From the NCBI GenBank assembly GCA_049522565.1, contig JBEKNT010000336.1, positions 1 to 7,831 on the forward strand: a DNA stretch of 7,831 nucleotides. The letters run 5' to 3'. The translations under genes were made by a program, and so were the position numbers. The DNA is from JASHVB01 sp049522565 (GTDB lineage: Bacteria > Pseudomonadota > Alphaproteobacteria > Acetobacterales > Acetobacteraceae). A model generated the notes under the pieces. It was not told where the DNA came from and searched no databases. It was given only the letters and a program-made list of their open reading frames with translations. The stretch's first letter is position 1. The number at the start of each line of letters is the position of its first letter. This document shows positions 1-6,553 of the stretch, one piece after another.

Positions 1-1790
1 GTGCCGAATTCGTGCCCGCCATTGCCGTTGCCGTTGGCATTCGCGGGATCGACCGCGAAGGCACCGTTCTTCGCCGGCGATTGGTCGGTCGCATACCCGA
101 CGTTCTTCGGATCGAACACGCGGCTGCCGACCATGAAGCTGGGCTTGCGTTGCTTCGCGGGCGTCAGCAGTTCCCAAAGGTTGGGCACCGAGCCGTTGTG
201 AAGATAGGGCGCCGTCGCCCAGATCCCGTGCAGCACACGTGCCTCGTATGCCGCACCCTGGTCGGGGGGAACCGCATTTTTGAACATCTTGCCAAGGCGC
301 TGCCTGATCCCGGCTTCGAGATCTTGCCTCAGGTCAGGATTGGCATGCAGGAAATCCTCCGGCTTCGAGCGAGGCAGAATGTCCCCCAAATCCAGCCGGA
401 GCGCACGCCATACGCCGCTGGTCGCCAGCTTTCCGGGCGCCAGCCACGGCGGTGGATCGAACGCCTCATCGAGCAGACTTCCGACGACCGAAGCGGCAAG
501 GATGTCGGCGGTGTGGGTCGGATTGGTAAACCGATCGGCAATCGCCGGCGGCGGCATGAGCGCGCCAAGATATAGTCCCGGGTTGGACAGGCGATCGGCG
601 TTGAGCACCATTCTTGGATCGGTTCCCACCGCCATGGCCGGTGTGACCCAGGCGTGCGGAGGCAGCGGCGCGTTCTTCTCCGCGTGGCAACCGCCATTGG
701 CGCAATTGGCCTCGAACAGCGGCTTGCCCGTTGCGGCCAGCGTCGCGTCCAAGCCGAAGACGTCGCTCGGCCACGGCGGTGGCTTCAACGTCGCAATCTT
801 CTGCTCCAGCGTTTGCAGATTGCCGAAATGCGCCGAGTTGGCGTGGTCGTTGATGATCGCGGGGAGGTGTCCGATCGGCGGCGACGCCAGTTTGGGTGCG
901 AAATCGGCGAAGACGCCAAACACCTCCCCGGTATTACGCCCGAGTCCCTGGATATACAGCCCATTGCCCACGCCGGCGTTCCACTGCGTGTGATCCTGCC
1001 GCGACGCGTTCCACAGGAACGGATAGCTGACCGGCGCGTCGGCGATCTTGAAATTTTCGACCTCGCCAAGATCGCGCGCGGCAACCCGGTTGAAGATCAT
1101 GCCGAACGCGTCGAGCCGCCCCGGCCCCCAGGGCAGCGACGGAAGGCTCTTGTCCATGAATTCGCCGAACTGCGCGACCCAGGCGCCGAAGTCGCCCTTG
1201 AGCTGGGCAACCGCCGCTGCGCCATACCCCGAGCCGAGCACAGCCTTCGCGAAAACGTCGAAGCGATCGGATTGCGCCAAGGTCGCGCGCGACGCCGCGG
1301 TCAGGTCCAGCAGGAACTGCTGAAAGTCAGCGCTCGCCGGGGCGCCGTCGAGACGTAGCGCGTGCGTCACGCCATCCTTCCGGTATTCAAGCTGCCCGGT
1401 GTGGCAGGCAGCGCAGGTCATGCCGACTTGCGGCGGCACCGCAGTGCCGTCCACCACGAACCCGACCGGAAGACCTGCGCGATTATTCGCATTGTCGTTG
1501 CGGAGATAGCCGTAGCGCTCCAGTTGATCGGCAACAAACGGTGCGTCGACGTCCAGGCGGCGCAGCGCCATGAACCACGCATAGGGCATCATGCGAGAGC
1601 CCTGGCTCGTCGTGTAAAAGGTGTTCCGGTCGGCGTCCGACCAACCTTGGGCGGCATAGGTCAGCACCGGCGTCGCGATCGCGGCGGTTGGCTGCTGTGC
1701 CCTCCCTGCCGCGAGACCCGCCAGCATTATCCCGAGCATGCAGGCCGATAGCCGCCTGACGGTAGTCCCCGATAGTCCGACCCCGAGCAT
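1..1790 (-). CDS. RoxA-like di-heme c-type cytochrome (cytochrome c peroxidase/MauG superfamily), C-terminus cut by window edge
   Basis: The reverse strand is open for 596 codons from the ATG at 1790-1788 and runs off the left edge. Residues 11-31 form a signal peptide (VRRLSACMLGIMLAGLAAGRA, likely cleaved after A31), so the product should be periplasmic. The first haem motif is CAACH at residues 126-130 (bases 1401-1415). The second is CANGGCH at residues 363-369 (684-704), a CX4CH form where the family normally has CXXCH. Family-type stretches are MMPYAWFMALRRLD (67-80), YPFLWNASRQDHTQWN (256-271) and GIWATAPYLHNGSVP (522-536); the last is typical of MauG/CcpA-type and RoxA-like proteins. 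Known members reduce peroxide or, as in rubber oxygenase RoxA, cleave polyisoprene; the substrate here cannot be read from sequence. RoxA is about 650 residues, so perhaps 30-60 residues are missing. An in-frame TGA lies just upstream and AGGAG precedes the ATG by 7 bases, which fixes the start. GC content is somewhat lower than in the other genes (57-68% in lines sampled). Family assignment is firm; function is not. Confidence 0.9.
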   Translation of the reverse strand, partial: MLGVGLSGTTVRRLSACMLGIMLAGLAAGRAQQPTAAIATPVLTYAAQGWSDADRNTFYTTSQGSRMMPYAWFMALRRLDVDAPFVADQLERYGYLRNDNANNRAGLPVGFVVDGTAVPPQVGMTCAACHTGQLEYRKDGVTHALRLDGAPASADFQQFLLDLTAASRATLAQSDRFDVFAKAVLGSGYGAAAVAQLKGDFGAWVAQFGEFMDKSLPSLPWGPGRLDAFGMIFNRVAARDLGEVENFKIADAPVSYPFLWNASRQDHTQWNAGVGNGLYIQGLGRNTGEVFGVFADFAPKLASPPIGHLPAIINDHANSAHFGNLQTLEQKIATLKPPPWPSDVFGLDATLAATGKPLFEANCANGGCHAEKNAPLPPHAWVTPAMAVGTDPRMVLNADRLSNPGLYLGALMPPPAIADRFTNPTHTADILAASVVGSLLDEAFDPPPWLAPGKLATSGVWRALRLDLGDILPRSKPEDFLHANPDLRQDLEAGIRQRLGKMFKNAVPPDQGAAYEARVLHGIWATAPYLHNGSVPNLWELLTPAKQRKPSFMVGSRVFDPKNVGYATDQSPAKNGAFAVDPANANGNGNGGHEFG

Positions 1791-1797
1791 GTTTTCG

Positions 1798-1802
1798 CTC
1801 CT
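1798..1802 (-). promoter_or_regulatory. Ribosome binding site of the di-heme cytochrome gene
   Basis: AGGAG on the reverse strand lies 7 bases before the ATG at 1790. Together with the upstream in-frame stop it supports this start over the internal ATGs at codons 18 and 22, which would remove much of the signal peptide. Confidence 0.7.
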
Positions 1803-1814
1803 GGTTGCAAGTCC

Positions 1815-1829
1815 GTATCATTGGTATCA
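1815..1829. repeat. Short direct repeat GTATCA-N3-GTATCA upstream of the cytochrome gene
   Basis: Two copies of GTATCA sit 9 bases apart start to start, 25 to 39 bases before the cytochrome ATG. On the reverse strand they read TGATAC and could act as a -10 region or as half-sites for a regulator. No good -35 box was seen, so the role is a guess; a chance repeat of this length is possible. Confidence 0.3.
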
Positions 1830-1959
1830 CGTCCCCCCCAGCGTACCACGGCGAAATCGGTTTGCCCGAATAATGGTCTGGCTGGTTGCACGCCGGCGCC
1901 ATGCCGACGCGCGCGGCCCCATCCGCCCCTGCGATCGACAGTCCCGCGCCGAGCCCATG

Positions 1960-1977
1960 CGGCGAAGCGCTTCGCCG
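1960..1977. repeat. 18-bp perfect palindrome in the divergent intergenic region
   Basis: CGGCGAAGCGCTTCGCCG is fully self-complementary with no spacer. It lies 170 bases before the cytochrome start and about 174 bases before the exporter start, so it is almost central. A gapless palindrome is better suited to binding a dimeric regulator than to acting as a terminator. It may serve both promoters. The binding protein is unknown. Confidence 0.45.
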
Positions 1978-2115
1978 GACAATTCCCGGAAGCGTCCACC
2001 TGGGCGAAGGCGCGGTCGTGGCGCGGCGGGGTCGCCGGCCGCCAACCGGCCCACAGTCATCCCCACCGACCGCCATCCGTGCTATTCTGCCGCGGAAATG
2101 CCTTGAAGCGGTGCC

Positions 2116-2154
2116 ATGCCCCGCCGTCCCAACGATCCTCCCCCTCCGCAATGA
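2116..2154 (+). other. Possible 12-codon proline-rich leader ORF overlapping the exporter start
   Basis: ATG at 2116 opens a 12-residue frame, MPRRPNDPPPPQ, whose TGA (2152-2154) overlaps the exporter ATG at 2151 as ATGA. The exporter start has no ribosome binding site of its own, so translational coupling from this leader would explain its translation. The run of four prolines just before the stop is a type of sequence known to slow ribosomes and to depend on EF-P. The ribosome binding site of the leader is itself weak, and an ORF this short can arise by chance. Confidence 0.25.
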
Positions 2155-3842
2155 TCCGTCTGCCTCCCGCCCTGGTGCCGCTGCGCAACAGCACCTTCCG
2201 CCGTCTCTGGCTCGCCAGCGTCGTCGCCTGGCTCGGCACATGGCTGCAAAACACCGGCGCCGGCTGGCTGATGACCACGCTCGCGCCGCGTCCGCTGATC
2301 GTCGCCATGGTGCAGGCGGCCACCATCATGCCGGTGTTCCTGCTCGCCCTCCCCGGCGGCGCGCTGGCCGACATCGTCGATCGCCGGGTGTTCCTGATCG
2401 GCACCCAGATCTGGACCATCCTCGCCGCCGCGACGCTGGCCGCGCTGACACTGGGCCACGCCATGACCGCCAGCGTCCTGCTGGTGCTGACCTTCGCCAT
2501 CGGCATCGGCTCGGCGCTGACCGCCCCCGCCTGGAGCGCTATCGTCCCCGAACTGGTGCCGCGCGAGGACCTGGTGCAGGCCATCGCCCTCAACGGCATC
2601 GGCTACAACCTGACTCGCGCGGTCGGTCCCGCTTTGGCCGGCTTCCTTATCCTGCTCGGTGGCACCAGCCTGGCCTTCTCGCTCTATACGGTGTCGATCC
2701 TGGCGGTGATCGGCGCGCTGCTGACCTGGCAGCGCGGCAAGCGCTTCACCGGCCTGCCGCGCGAGCACCTGCTGTCCGCCATGCGCGCCGGCGTGCGCTT
2801 CGTGCGCAATACGCCGGCGATCCGCTGCGCCATGGTACGCACCATCGCCTATTCGCTGCCGGCGTCCGCCCCCTGGGCACTGCTGCCGCTGCTGGTGCGC
2901 GAGCAATTGCACCTCGGCGCCGGGATGTACGGGCTGATCCTGGGGATGATGGGGGTGGGCGGCGTCACCTCGGGGATGCTGCTGCCCATGGTACGCGGCC
3001 GCATCAGCCGCAACGCCACCGTGGTCGGGTGCTCGTTGTTCTCCTGCGCCGGCATCGCCTTGCTGGGCACCGCCCACCATTGGTTGCTCGCGGCCTTTGG
3101 CATGCTGCTGTTCGGCATCGGCTGGACATCGGCCTATGCCACCATCCAGGCGGCGGCGCAGCTCGTGTGCCCGCCCTGGGTGCGGGCCCGCGCGCTGGCG
3201 ATCTACCAACTGGCGCAGAACGGCGCGCTGACCGTCGGGTCCTTCGCCTGGGGCGCGCTTGGCGGCCAGATCGGCATGTCCGGAGCATTGCTGGTGGCCG
3301 CCGGCCTTGGCGTGGCGCTGGCGATCTCGGTGCAGGCCTTCGGCATCGAATATATCGGCCCGGTCCGCGCCGAAACCCCCGCCGCCCCGCCGCCGCCCCG
3401 CGCACCCGAGGCCCCCGCGGCGGAACTGATGCCGCTACTGCGCCATGCGCGCGGCCAGGTCATGGAGACCATGCATTATCGTGTCGTGCCGGCCGAGCGC
3501 AGCGCCTTCCTGGCAATCATGCGGGAGGTGCAGCAGGTGCGCGGCCGGGCCGGCGCGGCATTCTGGCAGCTTTACGAGGACGTGGCGCATCCCGAGGGGT
3601 GGCTCGAAATGTGGTCGATGGAAAGCTGGACCGACCATCTGCGCGAAGTCGGCCGGCTGTCGGACGCGGATCGGGCAGTGCTCGCCCGTGCCAGGGCATT
3701 CCAGAACGACCCCGGCACACGGCCGCCGGCACGCTACCTCGCGGTCGATCCGATCCTCGCGGCCGCCGAGGCAAAGCGGCACGCCGAACGGCACGACGCG
3801 ACCGGCACCGCCCGACAGGTCACCGGACTAGGGCCGGCATGA
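2151..3842 (+). CDS. MFS_3-family transporter (EntS-like exporter) with soluble C-terminal domain
   Basis: The 563-residue product begins MIRLPPALVPLRNSTFRRLW, the usual opening of MFS_3 (transmembrane secretion effector) proteins; this is why I start it at 2151 although the frame is open further upstream. Residues about 20-405 form a run of hydrophobic helices consistent with 10-12 membrane spans. The MFS motif A loop is GGALADIVDRR (69-79). A Pro/Ala-rich linker (about 408-423) leads to a soluble domain at about 438-530, with VVPAERSAFLAIMREV (445-460), FWQLYEDVAHPEGWLEMW (471-488) and SWTDHLREVGRLSDADR (492-508). This domain is a regular part of the family, not a new fusion. Relatives include the enterobactin exporter EntS, but many members are uncharacterised and the substrate here is unknown. 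No siderophore genes are in view. There is no Shine-Dalgarno before the ATG; see the possible leader ORF. It stands alone, with 194 bases to dps. Confidence 0.9.
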   Translation: MIRLPPALVPLRNSTFRRLWLASVVAWLGTWLQNTGAGWLMTTLAPRPLIVAMVQAATIMPVFLLALPGGALADIVDRRVFLIGTQIWTILAAATLAALTLGHAMTASVLLVLTFAIGIGSALTAPAWSAIVPELVPREDLVQAIALNGIGYNLTRAVGPALAGFLILLGGTSLAFSLYTVSILAVIGALLTWQRGKRFTGLPREHLLSAMRAGVRFVRNTPAIRCAMVRTIAYSLPASAPWALLPLLVREQLHLGAGMYGLILGMMGVGGVTSGMLLPMVRGRISRNATVVGCSLFSCAGIALLGTAHHWLLAAFGMLLFGIGWTSAYATIQAAAQLVCPPWVRARALAIYQLAQNGALTVGSFAWGALGGQIGMSGALLVAAGLGVALAISVQAFGIEYIGPVRAETPAAPPPPRAPEAPAAELMPLLRHARGQVMETMHYRVVPAERSAFLAIMREVQQVRGRAGAAFWQLYEDVAHPEGWLEMWSMESWTDHLREVGRLSDADRAVLARARAFQNDPGTRPPARYLAVDPILAAAEAKRHAERHDATGTARQVTGLGPA

Positions 3843-4022
3843 AGGATTGAAACGAGGCACGCCCCCGGGGCGATCGCATTTGGCCGTACTGGCCCCCTCG
3901 TCATGGCGGACGAAGGCCCCATACGCGTTAAATTGGGGCGTTTGGGCGTCGGAACCGGGCGCGCCGCAGTGGAGAAAGACGGCCGCCGGCACCATGTGGT
4001 AGCGTAATGGCTGTCCAGCATC

Positions 4023-4028
4023 GGAGGG
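4023..4028 (+). promoter_or_regulatory. Ribosome binding site of dps
   Basis: GGAGGG sits 8 bases before the ATG at 4037. This selects 4037 rather than the in-frame ATG at 4007, which would add ten residues upstream of the ribosome binding site and unlike the family N-terminus. Confidence 0.75.
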
Positions 4029-4036
4029 AACCCACC

Positions 4037-4525
4037 ATGCGCTCGCACCCGACCAAGAACGACCTGAAGTCGAACGCCAAGCAGTTGTCCATCGGCCTGC
4101 TGAATGCCCGGGTCGCCGACGGCATCGACCTCGCATTGGCGACCAAGCAGGCGCACTGGAACCTGAAGGGGCCGCAGTTCATCGCGGTGCATGAAATGCT
4201 GGACGGCTTCCGCACCCAGCTTGACGACGCGGTGGACACCATGGCCGAGCGAGTCGTGCAACTCGGGGGCACCGCGATGGGCACCACCCAAACGGTGACC
4301 GAGGTCAGCACGCTGAAGGCCTATCCCACCGACATCTACACCATCCATGACCACCTCGCGGCGCTGATCGACCGCTATGCCCAGGTGGCCAACGCGGTGC
4401 GCGACGGCATCGACCAGACCGGCGAGGCCGGCGACGCCGATACCGCCGACATCCTGACCGGCATCTCACGCGACCTGGACAAGGCGCTGTGGTTCCTCGA
4501 GGCGCACGTGCAGGAGGAGCGTTGA
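4037..4525 (+). CDS. dps: Dps: DNA-binding miniferritin of starved/stressed cells
   Basis: The 162-residue product is close to E. coli Dps (167 residues) in length and sequence, especially over TKQAHWNLKGPQFIAVHEML (36-55) and DTMAERVVQLGG (67-78). Family knowledge: Dps forms a hollow dodecamer in the cytoplasm, oxidises Fe(II) with hydrogen peroxide, stores the iron, and protects DNA. The ferroxidase ligands are all present at H40, H52, D56, D67 and E71, matching E. coli H51, H63, D67, D78 and E82. The short N-terminal tail has lysines at 7, 11 and 15, which in E. coli-type Dps bind DNA. The C-terminal part (DTADILTGISRDLDKALWFLEAHV) is also typical. The gene appears monocistronic: it has its own ribosome binding site, 194 bases upstream and a GC-rich hairpin downstream. 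Regulation by OxyR or Fur would be usual, but I could not identify a binding site. Confidence 0.97.
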   Translation: MRSHPTKNDLKSNAKQLSIGLLNARVADGIDLALATKQAHWNLKGPQFIAVHEMLDGFRTQLDDAVDTMAERVVQLGGTAMGTTQTVTEVSTLKAYPTDIYTIHDHLAALIDRYAQVANAVRDGIDQTGEAGDADTADILTGISRDLDKALWFLEAHVQEER

Positions 4526-4572
4526 GGGCGGCGCGGCAGAGAAAGACCTCTTTCCCTTCTCTTGAGGGTCGT

Positions 4573-4593
4573 GGCCGCGCAGCGGACGCGGCC
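4573..4593 (+). terminator. GC-rich hairpin after dps, possible terminator
   Basis: GGCCGCG (4573-4579) and CGCGGCC (4587-4593) form a perfect 7-bp stem with a 7-base loop, 47 bases after the dps stop. It is followed by C and a run of G, not by T residues, so it is not a classic intrinsic terminator. A smaller dyad, GAAAGA-CC-TCTTTC, lies just upstream near 4543-4556. Confidence 0.35.
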
Positions 4594-4617
4594 CGGGGGG
4601 ACGGAGCGGGCGTGCGC

Positions 4618-4667
4618 TTTACGCGTCTACTATATCGCCCCCCTGCGCCAAGCATCGCATTTATATT
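4618..4667 (+). promoter_or_regulatory. AT-rich patches upstream of the kdp genes, likely promoter/regulator region
   Basis: In a surrounding GC-rich stretch there are two AT-rich patches: TTTACGCGTCTACTATAT near 4618-4635 and CATTTATATTG near 4659-4668. TATATT at 4662-4667 is one base from a sigma-70 -10 box, 42 bases before the small membrane gene, but no matching -35 was seen. kdp operons are normally switched on by the KdpD/KdpE two-component system, and KdpE sites in E. coli are T-rich, so these patches are the best candidates. No kdpDE genes are in the window. Confidence 0.35.
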
Positions 4668-4709
4668 GCCGCAGGCCCACTTTGCCGCGCCTGTGCAAGG
4701 GTTAAGCTC

Positions 4710-4829
4710 GTGTCCGACCTGCTGATGTTGATCCTGTTGCTCGCCGCCTTCGCCGCGGCTGCGCTGTATGTCCGGGTCTGCCTCGACCTGACCCGCCCGG
4801 CGCAACCACCAGAACGTCACGCCGCATGA
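4710..4829 (+). CDS. KdpF-like small single-span membrane protein upstream of kdpA
   Basis: A GTG at 4710 opens a 39-residue frame beginning MSDLLMLILLLAAFAAAALY, one hydrophobic helix (about residues 4-21), followed by a short polar tail rich in Pro, Arg and His. AAGGG lies 8 bases before the GTG. Its stop TGA (4827-4829) overlaps the kdpA ATG as ATGA, which argues strongly for a translated, coupled gene. KdpF is a small single-helix peptide (29 residues in E. coli) that sits in the KdpFABC complex and stabilises it, and position and topology fit that role. The segment ALYVRVCLDL is more like the YVRxC-type small hypothetical proteins found upstream of kdp genes in many proteobacteria than like E. 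coli KdpF. I therefore give a functional analogy, not a firm symbol. Confidence 0.7.
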   Translation: MSDLLMLILLLAAFAAAALYVRVCLDLTRPAQPPERHAA

Positions 4830-6553
4830 CCTGGCAGGGCTGGCTGCAAATCGCCCTGTTCGCGGCGCTGATCACCGCCGGGGTCCGCCCGCTCGGCGGC
4901 TACATGGCCCGCGTGATCGATGGCGGCTGCACACCCCTCCAGCGTTTGCTCCGCCCGTTCGAGAACGCGCTGTATCGGCTCGCCGGCGTCGATCCCGCCA
5001 AGGAACAGACCTGGCCCGCCTACGCGCTCGGCTTGCTCACCTTCAGCCTCGCCGGCATCGTCATGCTGTATGCGCTCCAGCGCCTACAGAACCTGCTGCC
5101 GCTCAATCCGCAGCAATTCGGCGCCGTCGCGCCCGACCTGGCGCTGAACACCGCCGTCAGCTTCGCCACCAACACGAGCTGGCAGTCCTACGCCGGTGAG
5201 ACCACGCTGTCCCACCTCACCCAGATGGCCGGGATCACCGTGCAGTCCTACCTCTCGGCGGCGACCGGCATTGCGGTGGCCATCGCCCTGGTGCGCGGCT
5301 TCGCGCGCCGCTCGATGGCGACCATCGGCAATGTCTGGGTCGATCTGACCCGCGCCACGCTCTACGTGCTGCTGCCGATCTGCGTCGTCGCCGCGTTGTT
5401 CTTCGTCTGGCAGGGTGAGCCGCAGACACTCGGCGGCTATGTCCAGGCCACCACCCTGGAGGGCGCGCCGCAACTGCTGGCGCGCGGGCCGGTGGCCTCG
5501 CAGGAGGCGATCAAGCTGCTGTCCGGCGACGGCGGCGGCTTCTTCAACGCCAACTCGGCGCACCCGTTCGAGAACCCCACCGCGCTCGCCGGGCTGGTCG
5601 AGATGCTGCTGATCTTTCTGATCGGCACCGCGCTGACCAACACCTTCGGCCGGATGGTCGGTGACGAGCGCCAGGGCTGGGCGCTGTTCGCCGTGATGGC
5701 GGCGATGTTCCTGGCCGGCGCCGCCGCGATCTACGCCTCCGAGGCGGCGCCCAACCCGGCCTTCGCCCCGTTCCATCTCGACCAGGCGGCCGGCGACCTG
5801 CAGGCCGGCGGCAACATGGAAGGCAAGGAGGTGCGCTTCGGCGTTGGCCAGTCGGCGCTGTTCGCCACGCTCAGCACCGCTTCGTCCGACGGTGCGGTGG
5901 ATGCCATGCACGACAGCTTCATGCCGCTGTCGGGCCTGGTGCTGCTGGCCAACATGATGCTGGACGAGGTGATCGTCGGCGGTCCCGGCTCCGGCCTGTT
6001 CGGCATGCTGCTGTTTGCCATTGTCGCGGTGTTCGTCGCCGGACTGATGATCGGCCGCACGCCGGAGTACCTCGGGAAGAAGATCGAATCGAATGAGATC
6101 AAGATGACCATGCTGGTGCTGCTGACCGTGCCGGCCTTCATCTTGCTGCTGACCGCGATCGCCGCGGTGCTGCCGGCCGGTCTGGCCGGGCTGAGCAACG
6201 CCGGCCCGCACGGGTTTTCCGAGCTGCTGTATGCCTACACCTCGGCCGCCGGCACCAACGGCAGCGCGTTCGCCGGGCTGAACGCAAACTCGCCGTTCTT
6301 CAACCTGACCCTGGCGCTGGCGATGTTCGCCGGGCGGTTCCTGATTTTCGTCCCGGTGCTGTGCATCGCCGGCGGCCTGGCGGCGAAGCGCATCGTGCCG
6401 GCCTCGGCGGGGACGTTGCAGACGCACGGGCCGCAGTTCGTCGGGCTGCTGATCGGCACGGTGGTGATCGTCGGCGGATTGACGTTTCTGCCCGCGCTGG
6501 CGCTCGGACCGGTGGCGGAGCACTTCGCCATGCAGGCAGGGATGACCTACTGA
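4826..6553 (+). CDS. kdpA: KdpA, potassium-binding/translocating subunit of the Kdp K+ pump
   Basis: The 575-residue inner-membrane protein aligns with E. coli KdpA over its whole length (PLNPQQFGAVAPDLALNTAVSF, GPVASQEAIKLLSG, MIGRTPEYLGKKIE, THGPQFVGLLIGT, PALALGPVAEH). KdpA is the channel-like subunit of KdpFABC; K+ enters its filter and is moved by the ATPase KdpB with help from KdpC. All four pore loops are visible: T115-N-T-S-W-Q, G234-D-G-G-G-F-F-N-A-N-S, S354-D-G-A-V, and A475-G-T-N-G-S-A-F-A-G. Filter glycines G236, G356 and G479 are kept, matching E. coli G232, G345 and G468. Neighbouring positions differ from E. coli: N231 is D235, C344 is D355, N466 is T477. The reading frame is intact. 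Translation is probably coupled to the small gene before it. Unusually, neither kdpB nor kdpC follows; a 254-base gap leads to an unrelated VOC gene. Confidence 0.97.
   Translation: MTWQGWLQIALFAALITAGVRPLGGYMARVIDGGCTPLQRLLRPFENALYRLAGVDPAKEQTWPAYALGLLTFSLAGIVMLYALQRLQNLLPLNPQQFGAVAPDLALNTAVSFATNTSWQSYAGETTLSHLTQMAGITVQSYLSAATGIAVAIALVRGFARRSMATIGNVWVDLTRATLYVLLPICVVAALFFVWQGEPQTLGGYVQATTLEGAPQLLARGPVASQEAIKLLSGDGGGFFNANSAHPFENPTALAGLVEMLLIFLIGTALTNTFGRMVGDERQGWALFAVMAAMFLAGAAAIYASEAAPNPAFAPFHLDQAAGDLQAGGNMEGKEVRFGVGQSALFATLSTASSDGAVDAMHDSFMPLSGLVLLANMMLDEVIVGGPGSGLFGMLLFAIVAVFVAGLMIGRTPEYLGKKIESNEIKMTMLVLLTVPAFILLLTAIAAVLPAGLAGLSNAGPHGFSELLYAYTSAAGTNGSAFAGLNANSPFFNLTLALAMFAGRFLIFVPVLCIAGGLAAKRIVPASAGTLQTHGPQFVGLLIGTVVIVGGLTFLPALALGPVAEHFAMQAGMTY

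Larger units (their letters stand above)
1791..2150. other. Divergent intergenic region between the cytochrome and the MFS exporter
   Basis: About 360 bases lie between two divergently transcribed genes. The frame of the exporter is open upstream to 1821, but the translation there is rich in Arg, Pro and Ala with no recognisable motif, so I treat it as non-coding. The region holds the cytochrome ribosome binding site, a GTATCA direct repeat (1815-1829), an 18-bp palindrome (1960-1977), and near the right end a possible -10-like TATTCT (2083-2088) without a convincing -35 partner. Promoters for both genes are expected here, but I cannot place them confidently. Confidence 0.6.

Noticed and set aside
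18..42. Short repeat encoding ANANGNGNGG near the left edge
   Set aside because: This is a brief Asn/Gly-rich loop before the GHEFG segment of the cytochrome; similar loops occur in the family and it is too short to be a tandem repeat of note.
12..1358. Plus-strand frames (12-575, 280-993, 654-1358) over the left part
   Set aside because: They are antisense to the di-heme cytochrome, whose minus-strand frame is uninterrupted and carries a signal peptide and two haem motifs.
1821..2150. N-terminal extension of the exporter frame by 110 residues
   Set aside because: The added sequence is Pro/Arg-rich with no family similarity, whereas the ATG at 2151 gives the standard MFS_3 N-terminus.
1483..2241. 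252-residue minus-strand frame spanning the divergent region
   Set aside because: It overlaps the cytochrome in another frame and the exporter start on the opposite strand; composition is Arg/Gly-rich and no motif is present.
2082..3209. 375-residue open frame on the minus strand
   Set aside because: Antisense to the MFS exporter; low-complexity Gly/Arg/His/Gln product with no motif.
1886..3850. 654-residue plus-strand frame overlapping the MFS exporter
   Set aside because: Same strand, other frame; an Arg/Pro/Ala-rich product without hydrophobic segments, while the 2151-3842 frame gives a clear MFS protein.
3851..3873. GC palindrome CGCCCCCGGGGCG after the exporter as a terminator
   Set aside because: The arms leave a one-base loop, too small for an RNA hairpin without opening the stem, and no T-tract follows.
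4007..4036. Upstream ATG for dps at 4007
   Set aside because: The GGAGGG ribosome binding site lies inside this extension, directly before the ATG at 4037, and the extra residues do not match Dps.
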